Below, piece after piece: positions 1-9,332 of a stretch of DNA of 64,000 nucleotides (the stretch's first letter is position 1; the number at the start of each line of letters is the position of its first letter). The stretch is from positions 1-64,000 of the forward strand of contig CAJQQK010000039.1 of NCBI GenBank assembly GCA_905480435.1, given 5' to 3'. A program made the translations under genes and the position numbers. The notes under the pieces are model-generated. The model did no database searches and was not told where the DNA came from. It saw only the letters and a program-made list of their open reading frames with translations. The stretch comes from an uncultured Hyphomicrobiaceae bacterium. GTDB taxonomy: Bacteria; Pseudomonadota; Alphaproteobacteria; Rhizobiales; Hyphomicrobiaceae.

Positions 1-327
1 GCGGGCGCGCTATAGAGCGCGTCCTTGACCGCCGCCCGTCACATCGACGGGGAATGCTCTGCCAACAGGATTAAGCAGCAAACCGACCACCCAAAAACAC
101 CTGACCCACCCACTCAATTCGTCGAGGAGCCAATAAATCACAATTGACATGTAAGCTCAGCACTTGACTGAGAGCGTGTGGGCTCATTCAACCAATGGGT
201 CTGATATCATCGCTCAGAATCCTTTACTGACGAGTTGCCCGGTTCCCCATTGTTCTGTTGTGAACATGCTGGGGCATCCCGCAGCCTGTTCATTCAGAAA
301 TTGGCCGTTGGCCAAAGGAGCATTGTC

Positions 328-1560
328 ATAGCCCGCATTCTCGACGGCATTCGTGTGCTTGATCTTTCCCAATTTCTGGCCGGTCCCCATGCAACGCTAC
401 TTCTGGCCGGTCTTGGCCCCGAAGTGATCCGCATTGACAACCCCAAGAGCGGCAATGTCATGGCTGACGCACCGCTCTACTATGGCGCGCAAGGAGCGTC
501 TTTCGAAAAGCGCGATGATACGGACCTCGGCATCGCTTATTTGAAACGCCTTCGGGCTAAGAAGTCGATTACAATTGATCTGAAGTCAGAGGAGGGTCGC
601 GAGCTTTTCGTCGACCTTGTTCGGCAGTCCGATATTGTCGTTGAGAATTTTTCGGTAGGTGTCACCGAACGTCTGAAGATTGACTGGCCATCGCTGCAAT
701 CGATCAACCCTCGTTTGATTTACTGCTCGATCACGGGATATGGCGCAACTGGTCCGGATTCGACACGTCGTGGCTATGACGTCACGACTCAGGCGATGTC
801 CGGTCTGATGAGCATCACGGGCTTGCCGGGTGATGCACCGACAAAAGCCGGCTCGGCATTGGCCGATACGATATCAGCGGTTTTTGCTCTGTCGGGTATC
901 CTTGGCGCGCTCTATCACCGCGAGTTTTCTAAGGTCGGTCAATTCGTGGACATCTCGATGGTTGATGGCTTGTTCTCTCTAATTTTTGATGAGCCATTGG
1001 ACTGCTATGAGAGCCTTGGACTTAGTTTCCAGCAAGGGAACCGTGTCATGAGGTTCTCTCCGTTTGACACTTTTCCCACGCGTGACGGGTGGTTCGTCCT
1101 TGGTTGCGGTACTGATGCAATGTGGCGGGGCGTCTGCACCGTGATCGGCCGTGATGATCTGGCTCGGCATGCCGATTGGGGCCGGATGTCGTGGCGAGTG
1201 TCCAACAATGATCAAGTCTCCGACCTAATCCGTGCCTGGAGCATTGAGATTGAAACCAGTGAAGCGGTCGAGCGGTTCTCGGCAGCAGGTGCCGTGGCAA
1301 GCGCCGTTCATAGTATCGAAGACTTGCTACGTTGGCCGCATCTTAACGCCCGCGGCATGATTACCGTTGTCGAGCACCCGACACTCGGTCCGCTCGCCGG
1401 TTTGAAAGCTGCCGGGTTTCCGTTGAAATTCAGTGCGGCCGATACTGGATACGAAGGATCAGCAGCTTTGACGGGCAGTCATACCCGGGCAATCTTGAAA
1501 GACTTGCTCGGGCTTGATGAAAACCGGCTCGACGAATTGCAGACGAGTGGCATCATCTAA
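328..1560 (+). CDS. CaiB/BaiF family CoA-transferase
   Basis: N-terminus ARILDGIRVLDLSQFLAGPHATLLLAGLGPEVIRID and GYGATGPDSTRRGYDVTTQAMSGLM are typical CaiB motifs. The tracked ORF opens at TTG 235, but the family N-terminus lies at about 328, where the codon is ATA behind AAAGGAG. Confidence 0.88.
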   Translation: MARILDGIRVLDLSQFLAGPHATLLLAGLGPEVIRIDNPKSGNVMADAPLYYGAQGASFEKRDDTDLGIAYLKRLRAKKSITIDLKSEEGRELFVDLVRQSDIVVENFSVGVTERLKIDWPSLQSINPRLIYCSITGYGATGPDSTRRGYDVTTQAMSGLMSITGLPGDAPTKAGSALADTISAVFALSGILGALYHREFSKVGQFVDISMVDGLFSLIFDEPLDCYESLGLSFQQGNRVMRFSPFDTFPTRDGWFVLGCGTDAMWRGVCTVIGRDDLARHADWGRMSWRVSNNDQVSDLIRAWSIEIETSEAVERFSAAGAVASAVHSIEDLLRWPHLNARGMITVVEHPTLGPLAGLKAAGFPLKFSAADTGYEGSAALTGSHTRAILKDLLGLDENRLDELQTSGII

Positions 1561-2000
1561 GCAATACTATCAACAAGACTGACGACGCGACGGACGTGGC
1601 TATTACTCCGCCAACGCCTTGTTCTTGTTTAGGGCCACTCGCGCCGATCAGCTGCTTGCGACGGAGTACCATGCTTATGGCAGCAACGCCTTTCGTGCGG
1701 CCATTGCACGGCTCAGACGAAAATTGAAACGAACCGGTTCGAGGGTCACCGAAAAGTCATTGATTTCTCGGCTGACAACGCCACATCTCCAACATCAGTG
1801 CTGCAGTGAACCTTCGTTATCGTCTCACAGTCGGTCACCTCTTCGGGAAAGTGATGATCATAAGCGAGACGGCCATTGTCGTATGATTGCGTTGGAAGTT
1901 GCTAGGGTTTCAATCTCTATCCGAGAAAAATGTCCGCCATTCAAATACAAAGTGGACATAAGGTGGGTGTGAGGTTGTCAGTCGCGAAGGGAGCCGTGTC

Positions 2001-2567
2001 ATGCGTTCAGCGTCAGTAGCATTATGCTGGATCCTCAGTTTATTTATCTGGGTGACACTTGCCAATGCTGCAGTTTCGGCTGTCAAGGATCAGGCAGCAC
2101 TCAATAAACTGTTTGACCAATTGAAGCAGGCTGGCAATCCGACCGAGGCGGAGGCAGTGACAGAGCAGATTTGGCAACACTGGTTCAAGACGGAGAATGC
2201 AGAAGCGCGGCAACTGATGGATCGGGCACAGCTGGCGCGGAGGGCGGGTGCCTTTCAGGATGCCCTCGTGCTCCTCGACAATATTGTTCGACTGGCGCCC
2301 AATTATGCCGAAGGCTGGAACCAACGCGCGACGGTACTGTTCATGCTGGGACGCGATGCTGAATCAGTCGCAGACATACAAAAAACGCTGCGGCTGGAGC
2401 CCCGGCATTTCGGAGCTCTGTCTGGTCTAGGTTTCATTCATATTCGCAGTCAAAACTGGAAGGCTGCGATCGCATCTATCGAGCGAGCTTTGGAGGTGCA
2501 CCCATTCTTGCGTGCGGGGGCACTGATACCGAAGTTGAAAGAACAAACCAAAGGGCACCCCCTGTAA
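2001..2567 (+). CDS. Secreted/periplasmic TPR-repeat protein
   Basis: N-terminal signal-like hydrophobic stretch (SVALCWILSLFIWVTLANA), then TPR-like units (AEGWNQRATVLFMLGRDAESVADIQKTLRLEP, HFGALSGLGFIHIRSQNWKAAIASIERALEVHP). Confidence 0.75.
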   Translation: MRSASVALCWILSLFIWVTLANAAVSAVKDQAALNKLFDQLKQAGNPTEAEAVTEQIWQHWFKTENAEARQLMDRAQLARRAGAFQDALVLLDNIVRLAPNYAEGWNQRATVLFMLGRDAESVADIQKTLRLEPRHFGALSGLGFIHIRSQNWKAAIASIERALEVHPFLRAGALIPKLKEQTKGHPL

Positions 2568-2880
2568 GCGATCACCGTTGGTCTGGGGTGAGTAGCGGTG
2601 GACAGATAGTCAGACGCGAAGAGTTTATCGCGACATCTTCTATTGCCGGCCAAACATGCCCAGGATGAATTGTTTGCCTTCGGTTCAACACCCGCTAAAG
2701 CACGTCGCGTTTTAAGGCGCATTGTGAATCCGGTCAAACGCGACATGCTATAAGCGCCTGTTCGCCAACAATTTGGTTGCAATGCGTGCTGCGAAAAGAC
2801 GGTCGTCAAGGTCGTTGGTCGATCGAGTGAAATCAACCAGCGCCAAGTAGTGATTGAAGACGTCATATAGGAGATTTTAA

Positions 2881-3378
2881 TTGAGGACTGACTACACGGA
2901 GAGGGTAGGTCTCGGTGGCGGCTGCCATTGGTGTACGGAAGCCGTATTCCAATCTCTGCATGGCGTATCGAATGTTGCACAAGGCTACGTACGTTCCGAG
3001 CCACCGCACGAGGACTGGTCCGAAGCTGTCGTCGTCACGTTTGATCCAAGCACAATCGAACTGGCGGTGTTGTTGGAAATCCATCTGAGAACACATTCGA
3101 GCATGTCCAATCACAAGATGCGAGGCAAGTATCGCAGTGCAATCTATACATTCAATGATGAGCAGAGGCTGCAGGCGGAGAATTCTCTCATGGCACTGCA
3201 ACCGGCATTCGAGAAGCCGCTGGTGACACTTGTTTTGACCCATTGTGCTTTTCGACGCTCCGATGAGCGGTTTCAAGATTACTATTTGAAGGATCCAGAC
3301 CGTCCGTTCTGTCGAAGCTACATCGATCCAAAGCTGCGATTGTTGCGCGAACGCTTTGCAGAGCGGGTTCAGACATAA
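2881..3378 (+). CDS. MsrA-like peptide methionine sulfoxide reductase (divergent, GCHWC active site)
   Basis: GGGCHWCTEAVFQSLHGV...GYVRSEPPHEDWSEAVVVTFDP...YRSAIYTF matches the MsrA architecture; canonical GCFWC reads GCHWC. TTG start behind TAGGAG. Confidence 0.75.
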   Translation: MRTDYTERVGLGGGCHWCTEAVFQSLHGVSNVAQGYVRSEPPHEDWSEAVVVTFDPSTIELAVLLEIHLRTHSSMSNHKMRGKYRSAIYTFNDEQRLQAENSLMALQPAFEKPLVTLVLTHCAFRRSDERFQDYYLKDPDRPFCRSYIDPKLRLLRERFAERVQT

Positions 3379-3500
3379 GGCTAGCCGCGTGCAGGTAAAC
3401 CTAGAATTCACCGACGTGCTCATTGGGCGCCAATGTCTCAGTTTGCCTTGCTGCTGACAGTGTGAGCGCTCTAAGTTCCTCCGCAAGGAGGAGCATATGC

Positions 3501-4913
3501 ATGAATGATACGGTTTCAGATGTTGTCATTATTGGTGGCGGCCTTGCTGGCTTGGTGGCAGGCGCACGAGCCAGTGAGCTCGGCCTTGCCGTTACCGTTC
3601 TTGAGCGCGGCACGGATCACAACTATCCCTGCAACACGCGTTGGTCTGGCGGTGTCATTCACATCGCCTACACTGACATAACGTCGTCGCCGGAGATCCT
3701 GCGCAGTGCCATTCAGCGTGATACGCACAGCAAGGCCGAAGCATCGCAAATCCATGCCGTTTCAGCCAATGGTGCCCGCTTTATCGATTGGCTGCGTGGG
3801 CAGGGCTCTACCTTCGTGCGAACCGAAGTCGATTGGCAGCAACTGATTCTTGAACCAATGCGTGACCTGCGCGCCGGCCTCGATTGGGAGAACCGTGGAC
3901 CCGACCAGCTGTTGGCGCGGTTGACAGCTACAATCAAGCGCAATGGTGGCGAGGTCGTGCTCGGTGCGCGCGGACGATCGCTGGTCATGAAGGGCGATCG
4001 CTGTACAGGCGTGGAAGCAACTGTGAACGGCGCGCAACGCACGTTTCTGGCAAATGCCGTCGTGCTTGCTGATGGTGGTTTCCAAGGCAATCTGGAGCGG
4101 CTCGCCAAGCACGTCACGTCGCGATCGGACAGCATCAAGCAGCGCGGCGCGGCCACTGGCATTGGCGACGGGCTGACAATGGCTGAGGCTGTTGGCGCCA
4201 GTGTCACCGATCTCGACAAGTTTTATGGCCACCTGCTAAGCCGTGATGCCTTCGGCAACGACAACGTCTGGCCCTATCCCGAAGTCGATGCAATGGCTTG
4301 TGCCGGTATTCTGGTGGACAGTAACGGGTACCGTTTCACAGACGAGGGATTGGGCGGTATCGCAGCGGCCAATGCCCTATCGCGATCCGATGATCCGCTC
4401 GGCGCAACAGCTATTTTTGACGCCGCGATATGGAATGGTCCGGGTCGGTCAGCGCGCATTCCAGCGAACCCAACGCTGGTAGATGCAGGCGGCACAGTGC
4501 TCACCGCAGACAGTATCGAGGAACTTGCCTTGCTAGCGGAGTTGCCACCATCAGGGCTCGTCGCCAGTGTTGCGTCATACAATCGAGCGCTTGAAATTGA
4601 TGCACTTACGAAACTATCTCCGGAGAGAACGGATCCAAAGCACGTTGCCATGCCAATTGCCTCCCCGCCGTTCCACGCAATCCCCGTTTGCGCCGGGATT
4701 ACTTACACGATGGGCGGCATTCACATTGATGGCAATTCACGGGTATTGCGGTCAAACGCAAGCGCCATTGAAGGACTATATGCAGCTGGTGCGAGCACCG
4801 GCGGCCTAGAAGGCGGCGGCAACGTCGCCTACATTGGCGGACTTGCCAAAGCCGGCATTCAAGGCCTCATCGCAGCGGAGACGATCGCACGCAGCCGCGG
4901 CGTCTCTGTTTAA
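3501..4913 (+). CDS. FAD-dependent oxidoreductase, fumarate reductase flavoprotein/tricarballylate dehydrogenase-like
   Basis: N-terminal VVIIGGGLAGLVAGARASELG Rossmann motif, and GITYTMGGIHIDGNSRVL...GLYAAGASTGGLEGGGNVAYIGGLAKAGIQG C-terminal motif. ATG at 3501 behind AAGGAGGAG. Confidence 0.88.
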   Translation: MNDTVSDVVIIGGGLAGLVAGARASELGLAVTVLERGTDHNYPCNTRWSGGVIHIAYTDITSSPEILRSAIQRDTHSKAEASQIHAVSANGARFIDWLRGQGSTFVRTEVDWQQLILEPMRDLRAGLDWENRGPDQLLARLTATIKRNGGEVVLGARGRSLVMKGDRCTGVEATVNGAQRTFLANAVVLADGGFQGNLERLAKHVTSRSDSIKQRGAATGIGDGLTMAEAVGASVTDLDKFYGHLLSRDAFGNDNVWPYPEVDAMACAGILVDSNGYRFTDEGLGGIAAANALSRSDDPLGATAIFDAAIWNGPGRSARIPANPTLVDAGGTVLTADSIEELALLAELPPSGLVASVASYNRALEIDALTKLSPERTDPKHVAMPIASPPFHAIPVCAGITYTMGGIHIDGNSRVLRSNASAIEGLYAAGASTGGLEGGGNVAYIGGLAKAGIQGLIAAETIARSRGVSV

Positions 4914-4961
4914 CACCGTCGTCACCACTGATGTTTCGCTATGAAGAAGGAATTGCAGGTT

Positions 4962-6059
4962 ATGAAAATTCAGCGCGTCATGACGCAGATCGTCGAGCTA
5001 CCGGCGAACGAACCACTTGCTGATGGCCCAATGATTAGCGGCGCGACGCGGCTGTTTGTGCTCGTCAAGATTGCGACAAGTGACGACGTCGAAGGGATTG
5101 GCGTGACGTTCTTCGGCGGCGGCATGACAAAGGCTTTGAAGCAGGCGGCAGATGATCTCGGCGAATTGATCATCGGGGAAGACCCAGCGCAACCGGAGAG
5201 GATCGTTGGGAAGCTGCGGGCGGCGTGCGGCATGTCAGGCCCTGGCGGCGTCTTCACATTGGCATTGTCAGCGATCGATATGGCACTTTGGGATATCCGG
5301 GCGAAGTCGCTGTCGGTCTCCGTGTCACGACTTCTCGGTGGGCACCGTGATCGCGTCCCAGCTTACGCAAGCGGCGCACTGATGCGCCATTTCACATTGG
5401 AGCAGGTTGAGAAGTCAGCCGGCCTGCTCGTTGAACGTGGTTGGAAGGCGATGAAGACACAGCTCGCACTACCGGGGCACACAACACCAGATATTGAGGT
5501 GAATCGTATCCGCGTGCTGCGTGAAGCAATTGGCCCGGACATCCAACTGATGTGCGATATCAACCAGGGATGGGACACTTACCAAGCGATCGACATTGGC
5601 TCGCGCATCGAACCTTTTCATCTTCATTGGCTAGAAGACGTCACACAGGCCGAGGACTATCAAGGCCTCGCTCGGGTCACAGCCGCACTCAAAACACCAA
5701 TTGCCGGTGGCGAGTATGTATGGGGCATCGAACCGTTCCGGCAGATGTTGGAAGCGCGCTCTGTCGATTTTGCGATGATAGATCTTGTGCGGGTCGGTGG
5801 CATCACGCAATGGTTGAAGGTTGCCGGAATGGCAGAGGCGTTCAACGTGCCGGTCGTCAGTCACTTGATCCCCGAAGTGCACATTCATTTAATCGCCGCC
5901 ATTCCGAATGGCGAAATCGTCGAGTACATGCCGTGGGTCCGTGACCTTTTTGATGATCCCCCGATACCGACAGATGGCATGATGGACGTTCCGGTAGGCG
6001 CGGGGCTTGGGCTGTCGTTCACGCGTGCGATTGATGGTGACTTCAAAGTCAATCAGTAA
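4962..6059 (+). CDS. Mandelate racemase/muconate lactonizing enzyme family protein (enolase superfamily)
   Basis: Metal-ligand motifs CDINQGW, HWLEDV, AGGEYV; DLVRVGGIT and SHLIPEVH dyad; ALSAIDMALWDIRAK. Confidence 0.88.
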   Translation: MKIQRVMTQIVELPANEPLADGPMISGATRLFVLVKIATSDDVEGIGVTFFGGGMTKALKQAADDLGELIIGEDPAQPERIVGKLRAACGMSGPGGVFTLALSAIDMALWDIRAKSLSVSVSRLLGGHRDRVPAYASGALMRHFTLEQVEKSAGLLVERGWKAMKTQLALPGHTTPDIEVNRIRVLREAIGPDIQLMCDINQGWDTYQAIDIGSRIEPFHLHWLEDVTQAEDYQGLARVTAALKTPIAGGEYVWGIEPFRQMLEARSVDFAMIDLVRVGGITQWLKVAGMAEAFNVPVVSHLIPEVHIHLIAAIPNGEIVEYMPWVRDLFDDPPIPTDGMMDVPVGAGLGLSFTRAIDGDFKVNQ

Positions 6060-6405
6060 AGGATCTCGCACTTAAATAGCGCGGAGCCCGACAATCACCG
6101 AAGCCGCCGTGGGAATGGACCAGACAGACAGTTTGCCGGCTCTATTCGTCTCAGAAGTGGCCAGTAACAAGGCTCAGAAACATGCGTTGGAGACTGGCTA
6201 TCCAGTCGCGACACGCCAACAATCAGAATTAATCTACTCGATCTGAGTTGCTCTCAATTCAGTCAAAAACCGTTGTGAACAGATGCATCATCGGACTTCC
6301 GGTTGCACCTCAACTTCGTGCATCATCTGCTCAAGCTGATTTTCCGAGTCACCCCAACAACAGGCGACATTGCCCACCGCTGGACTCTGCTCTCATTGAG
6401 ATCGC

Positions 6406-7074
6406 TCAATCTTCGTTTATTCGGTTAGACAAGCCTTTCAGATCTGTCAGCGTTTGGTCGAGACTGCGGGTCTCCCCAATCCCAACCGATATCATTTCCA
6501 ATGCCGGTTCATGAAGGTGTGGCAGTGTTGTTCCGGTCGCTTCTTTAACGACAATTGGCTTGTAATCTCGGAAGCTGGCGTCGACGGCTGTCGCCTTCAC
6601 GCACTGATTGGTCAATACACCGCAAATGAGAACGGTTTCAGCCTTCAGTCCTCGTAAAATGATATCAAGGTTCGTCGCAAAAAAGCCACTCAAACGGCTC
6701 TTCTCCACGTACCAATCGTCGGGCCGCGCATCCATTTCGGCGTGAAGTTCGTAGCCCCATGTATCCTTGCGCAAACCGCCTTCCTTTAGGAAGTCCCGGA
6801 GCGTAGCGAACACACCTGCATCGGTTGCGTCGCGGAAGCCGTGCTGTGTCCAGATAACGGGCACTTCTTGCTGCCGCGCCGCTTCGATCAGCGCCTGCGT
6901 CGGTTTAATCGCATTGCACATATGTTCGATATCAACGCCGGAACGAGAATACCATCCTTCTCGGCTCAGAAAATCGTTTTGCATGTCAATCACAACCAAT
7001 GCCGTGCGCCTAGGCGCCAGTCGCCATGTGGTGAGGGTGTAAGGCGTCGTGCTGCAATCACGCTGCTGGGCCAT
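6406..7074 (-). CDS. Cysteine hydrolase (isochorismatase-like)
   Basis: ALVVIDMQNDFLSREGWY...VEKSRLSGFFATNLDIILR...VLICGVLTNQCVKATAVDASFRDY; D/K/C triad present. Confidence 0.9.
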   Translation of the reverse strand: MAQQRDCSTTPYTLTTWRLAPRRTALVVIDMQNDFLSREGWYSRSGVDIEHMCNAIKPTQALIEAARQQEVPVIWTQHGFRDATDAGVFATLRDFLKEGGLRKDTWGYELHAEMDARPDDWYVEKSRLSGFFATNLDIILRGLKAETVLICGVLTNQCVKATAVDASFRDYKPIVVKEATGTTLPHLHEPALEMISVGIGETRSLDQTLTDLKGLSNRINED

Positions 7075-7167
7075 GCTGCCAAACTCTCCGTTCGCATAAC
7101 AAAGCAGCAGAATAACCTATTCGCGCCGCCAATTGAACCTCGACAAGCACATGGTGCGGTGCGTGCT

Positions 7168-7503
7168 TTAGCGCGCCAGATCCATGTCCGCTTCAGTGGT
7201 CTCAGCAGTGGCGTCAAACCGCCGTTCGTAAATTGGTCTGGCGCCTGTTGTCGGACCCGGATACTGGACAAACAACATCGTGCAGCCGCGCTCTGTAAAC
7301 ATTTCCTGCTCTTCATGCGGGTCTGCGTGATACACGATGTCGCCTTTGCGCAATCGGCGATCGCCCAGCTGACACTCGCCATCCAGTATATACCAGACCT
7401 GCGCGAACTCGTGACTATGGCGCGGGAAACCAGTGCCAGCCGGATAATGGATCGTGCCCGTGTTCGGCGCCGTTGGATCATCGTCGGTCGGATGCATTAC
7501 CAT
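7168..7503 (-). CDS. Cupin-domain protein (may be truncated at the N-terminus, see findings)
   Basis: GTIHYPAGTGFPRHSHEFAQVWYILDGECQLGDRRLRKGDIVYHADPHEEQE is a single cupin with HxH. The frame stays open upstream to an in-frame TAA. Confidence 0.78.
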   Translation of the reverse strand: MVMHPTDDDPTAPNTGTIHYPAGTGFPRHSHEFAQVWYILDGECQLGDRRLRKGDIVYHADPHEEQEMFTERGCTMLFVQYPGPTTGARPIYERRFDATAETTEADMDLAR

Positions 7504-7672
7504 GCGTGTTTCGTTGCCAAATCGGCCGATTTGCCCCGGATGTTCATCGGGTCGCGCAACTCGACAGCCCGTCTGGTTGTCGAGTGTTTGAGCGAGGTTC
7601 GTGCCTTTATCTTTTTACTTGGTCATCTTTATCTTCCTTGCACCTAGTTGTTCTGGGGAGACGGGGCTGCGA

Positions 7673-8176
7673 TCAATCACCAAAGCGTTTGGCATAATCA
7701 TTGAATATTTCGTGAGCTTCATTTGCCAGCAATTGCTCCGCCGGCATCTGGCGTTCTTTGAGCTCCGTACCAACTTGATGTCGAAGATCATCGTTGCTCA
7801 TGCGGCGCTTCCATTTGGCATCGACATCGGCGAGCTTGGCGAAAAATGCTGCAGACTCCGACGAACCACTCGCAAAGTAAAGACGCGCGATGCCCGTGAC
7901 ATGCATCGTTGCGACGCACATCGAACAAGGTTCCGCCGTCGTGTAAAGATCGCAGCCGCTAAGATCGGTCGTCGCGAGCCGGCGGCACGCATCGCGAATG
8001 GCCTCAACCTCGCCATGCGACGTTGGATCGTGAAGCGTGACAGCCTTATTGAGGCCTTCGCCAACGATGTCGTCCCCCCTAACAACAACGGCGCCGTATG
8101 GAAGCGCGCCCGGAATATCAAGGCTCTCGCGAGCGATCTCCAATGCACGCCGCATGAATTTTTCTTGTTTGGCCAT
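7673..8176 (-). CDS. Nucleoside/guanine deaminase-like zinc deaminase (CDA fold)
   Basis: GALPYGAVVV...SHGEVEAIRDA...TTAEPCSMCVATMHVTGI (HxE and PCxxC zinc motifs). Confidence 0.88.
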   Translation of the reverse strand: MAKQEKFMRRALEIARESLDIPGALPYGAVVVRGDDIVGEGLNKAVTLHDPTSHGEVEAIRDACRRLATTDLSGCDLYTTAEPCSMCVATMHVTGIARLYFASGSSESAAFFAKLADVDAKWKRRMSNDDLRHQVGTELKERQMPAEQLLANEAHEIFNDYAKRFGD

Positions 8177-8354
8177 GAACTCTCAATCTGCTTAAAACAA
8201 TTTTCCCGATAACATTTAGCCCCTTAGTTTACAGCTCAGCAACCAACCACGGTCCTGACGCACCTTTGAGCCTGAGGCTAAGTACAGAGGCTGCAACACA
8301 TTCGCGCAAACCGTCGGGCGTTCCAGATAGTGATTGGAACTGTCAGAGCTTCCC

Positions 8355-9176
8355 TCATGGTTTTGTAATGCGTCGATACCAGTCTGCGATCAGATCTGCG
8401 CCCTTGCGCCATTCAGCAGACACCATCATGCAATGCGGGGCGGCTTCCAGGCAATGGTACTCAGCACCGAAGAAGTGCGCTGTCTCCAGATCTTGCCCCT
8501 CCGGGTGCAAGTCCCCTCGATCTCGTCCGGCCGAAATACAGAGTGCAGGCATGTCAAACCGGGTCTGATCGATGTGGATGGCAAGGGAGCGCCGATCATT
8601 TAGCAGTCTTGGACTTTCTGGACACAATTTGTGAATGAACGGACGGATGTCGATAACTGCCTCGCCCGCAAGAAACTTGTGTCGGCATATTTCTTGATCG
8701 GGAGGCGGAATCAATCCTCCAGCTGGCACCAACGGCAGCGAATGCAGACATTCAAGCTGCCCCGGCGGCGATGGTGCGAGCAGGCCAAAACCATAAAACC
8801 GCATCTGTTCGCCAGCAACTGCGCCAACGAGTGCACCCGCACTGTGACAGACTGGAATTACCGGCCTGGCCAGCATTTGACAAAATGCGATCACGTCCTC
8901 CGCCAACTCCCTTGCGCCCTGTTCGGCAAGATCTGCGTCCTGCGGAAGGCCACCATGCCCACGCATATCCATCGCAGCAGCCGGAATTCCAACGTTATCG
9001 AAGTATTGAAGGTAGTGCGCATAGCACCAAGCGCCGTGATGGCCGCCATGGATGAGGAGTAAAATTGGGCGATCCGGATCTGACTTAGTCACTTGCCCAA
9101 AAAAGATGCGCCCGCGCCCAACCGACTCCAGCCTGAGCGTGTCCATGTAACTGAAATCGAATTCCGACGACGGCAA
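8355..9176 (-). CDS. Alpha/beta-fold hydrolase
   Basis: LLLIHGGHHGAWCYAHYLQYF oxyanion region, VCHSAGALVG nucleophile elbow, C-terminal APHCMMVS catalytic His. Confidence 0.85.
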   Translation of the reverse strand: MPSSEFDFSYMDTLRLESVGRGRIFFGQVTKSDPDRPILLLIHGGHHGAWCYAHYLQYFDNVGIPAAAMDMRGHGGLPQDADLAEQGARELAEDVIAFCQMLARPVIPVCHSAGALVGAVAGEQMRFYGFGLLAPSPPGQLECLHSLPLVPAGGLIPPPDQEICRHKFLAGEAVIDIRPFIHKLCPESPRLLNDRRSLAIHIDQTRFDMPALCISAGRDRGDLHPEGQDLETAHFFGAEYHCLEAAPHCMMVSAEWRKGADLIADWYRRITKP

Positions 9177-9332
9177 AGCAAGTCTCCGATATCTATTTCA
9201 CTGCAACGAGATACCGATAACGAGCAGGCCTGACAATCTTCGCGGCAAGAACTGACTGAATGCAAATGCAGCATTATGCTGCCTGATATGCTATCGGAAT
9301 CTGGTAGAAAATGCATAGGAGCATCGAGCGAG

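Noticed and set aside
6-21. Small hairpin CGCGCT-ATAG-AGCGCG at the left edge
   Set aside because: Short, at the window boundary, no U-tract and no gene context.
979-1300. Minus-strand ORFs inside the CaiB gene, and many similar antisense ORFs throughout (e.g. 24305..24691+, 34176..34745-, 42505..43182-, 61477..62367+)
   Set aside because: They overlap well-supported genes in other frames, have compositionally odd translations and no family motifs; typical shadow ORFs.
1619-1972. 117-aa plus-strand ORF after the CaiB gene
   Set aside because: No recognisable motif or convincing ribosome-binding site; not strong enough to call.
2450-3486. Minus-strand ORFs 2450..3004 and 2863..3486
   Set aside because: They overlap the TPR and MsrA genes and show no motifs.
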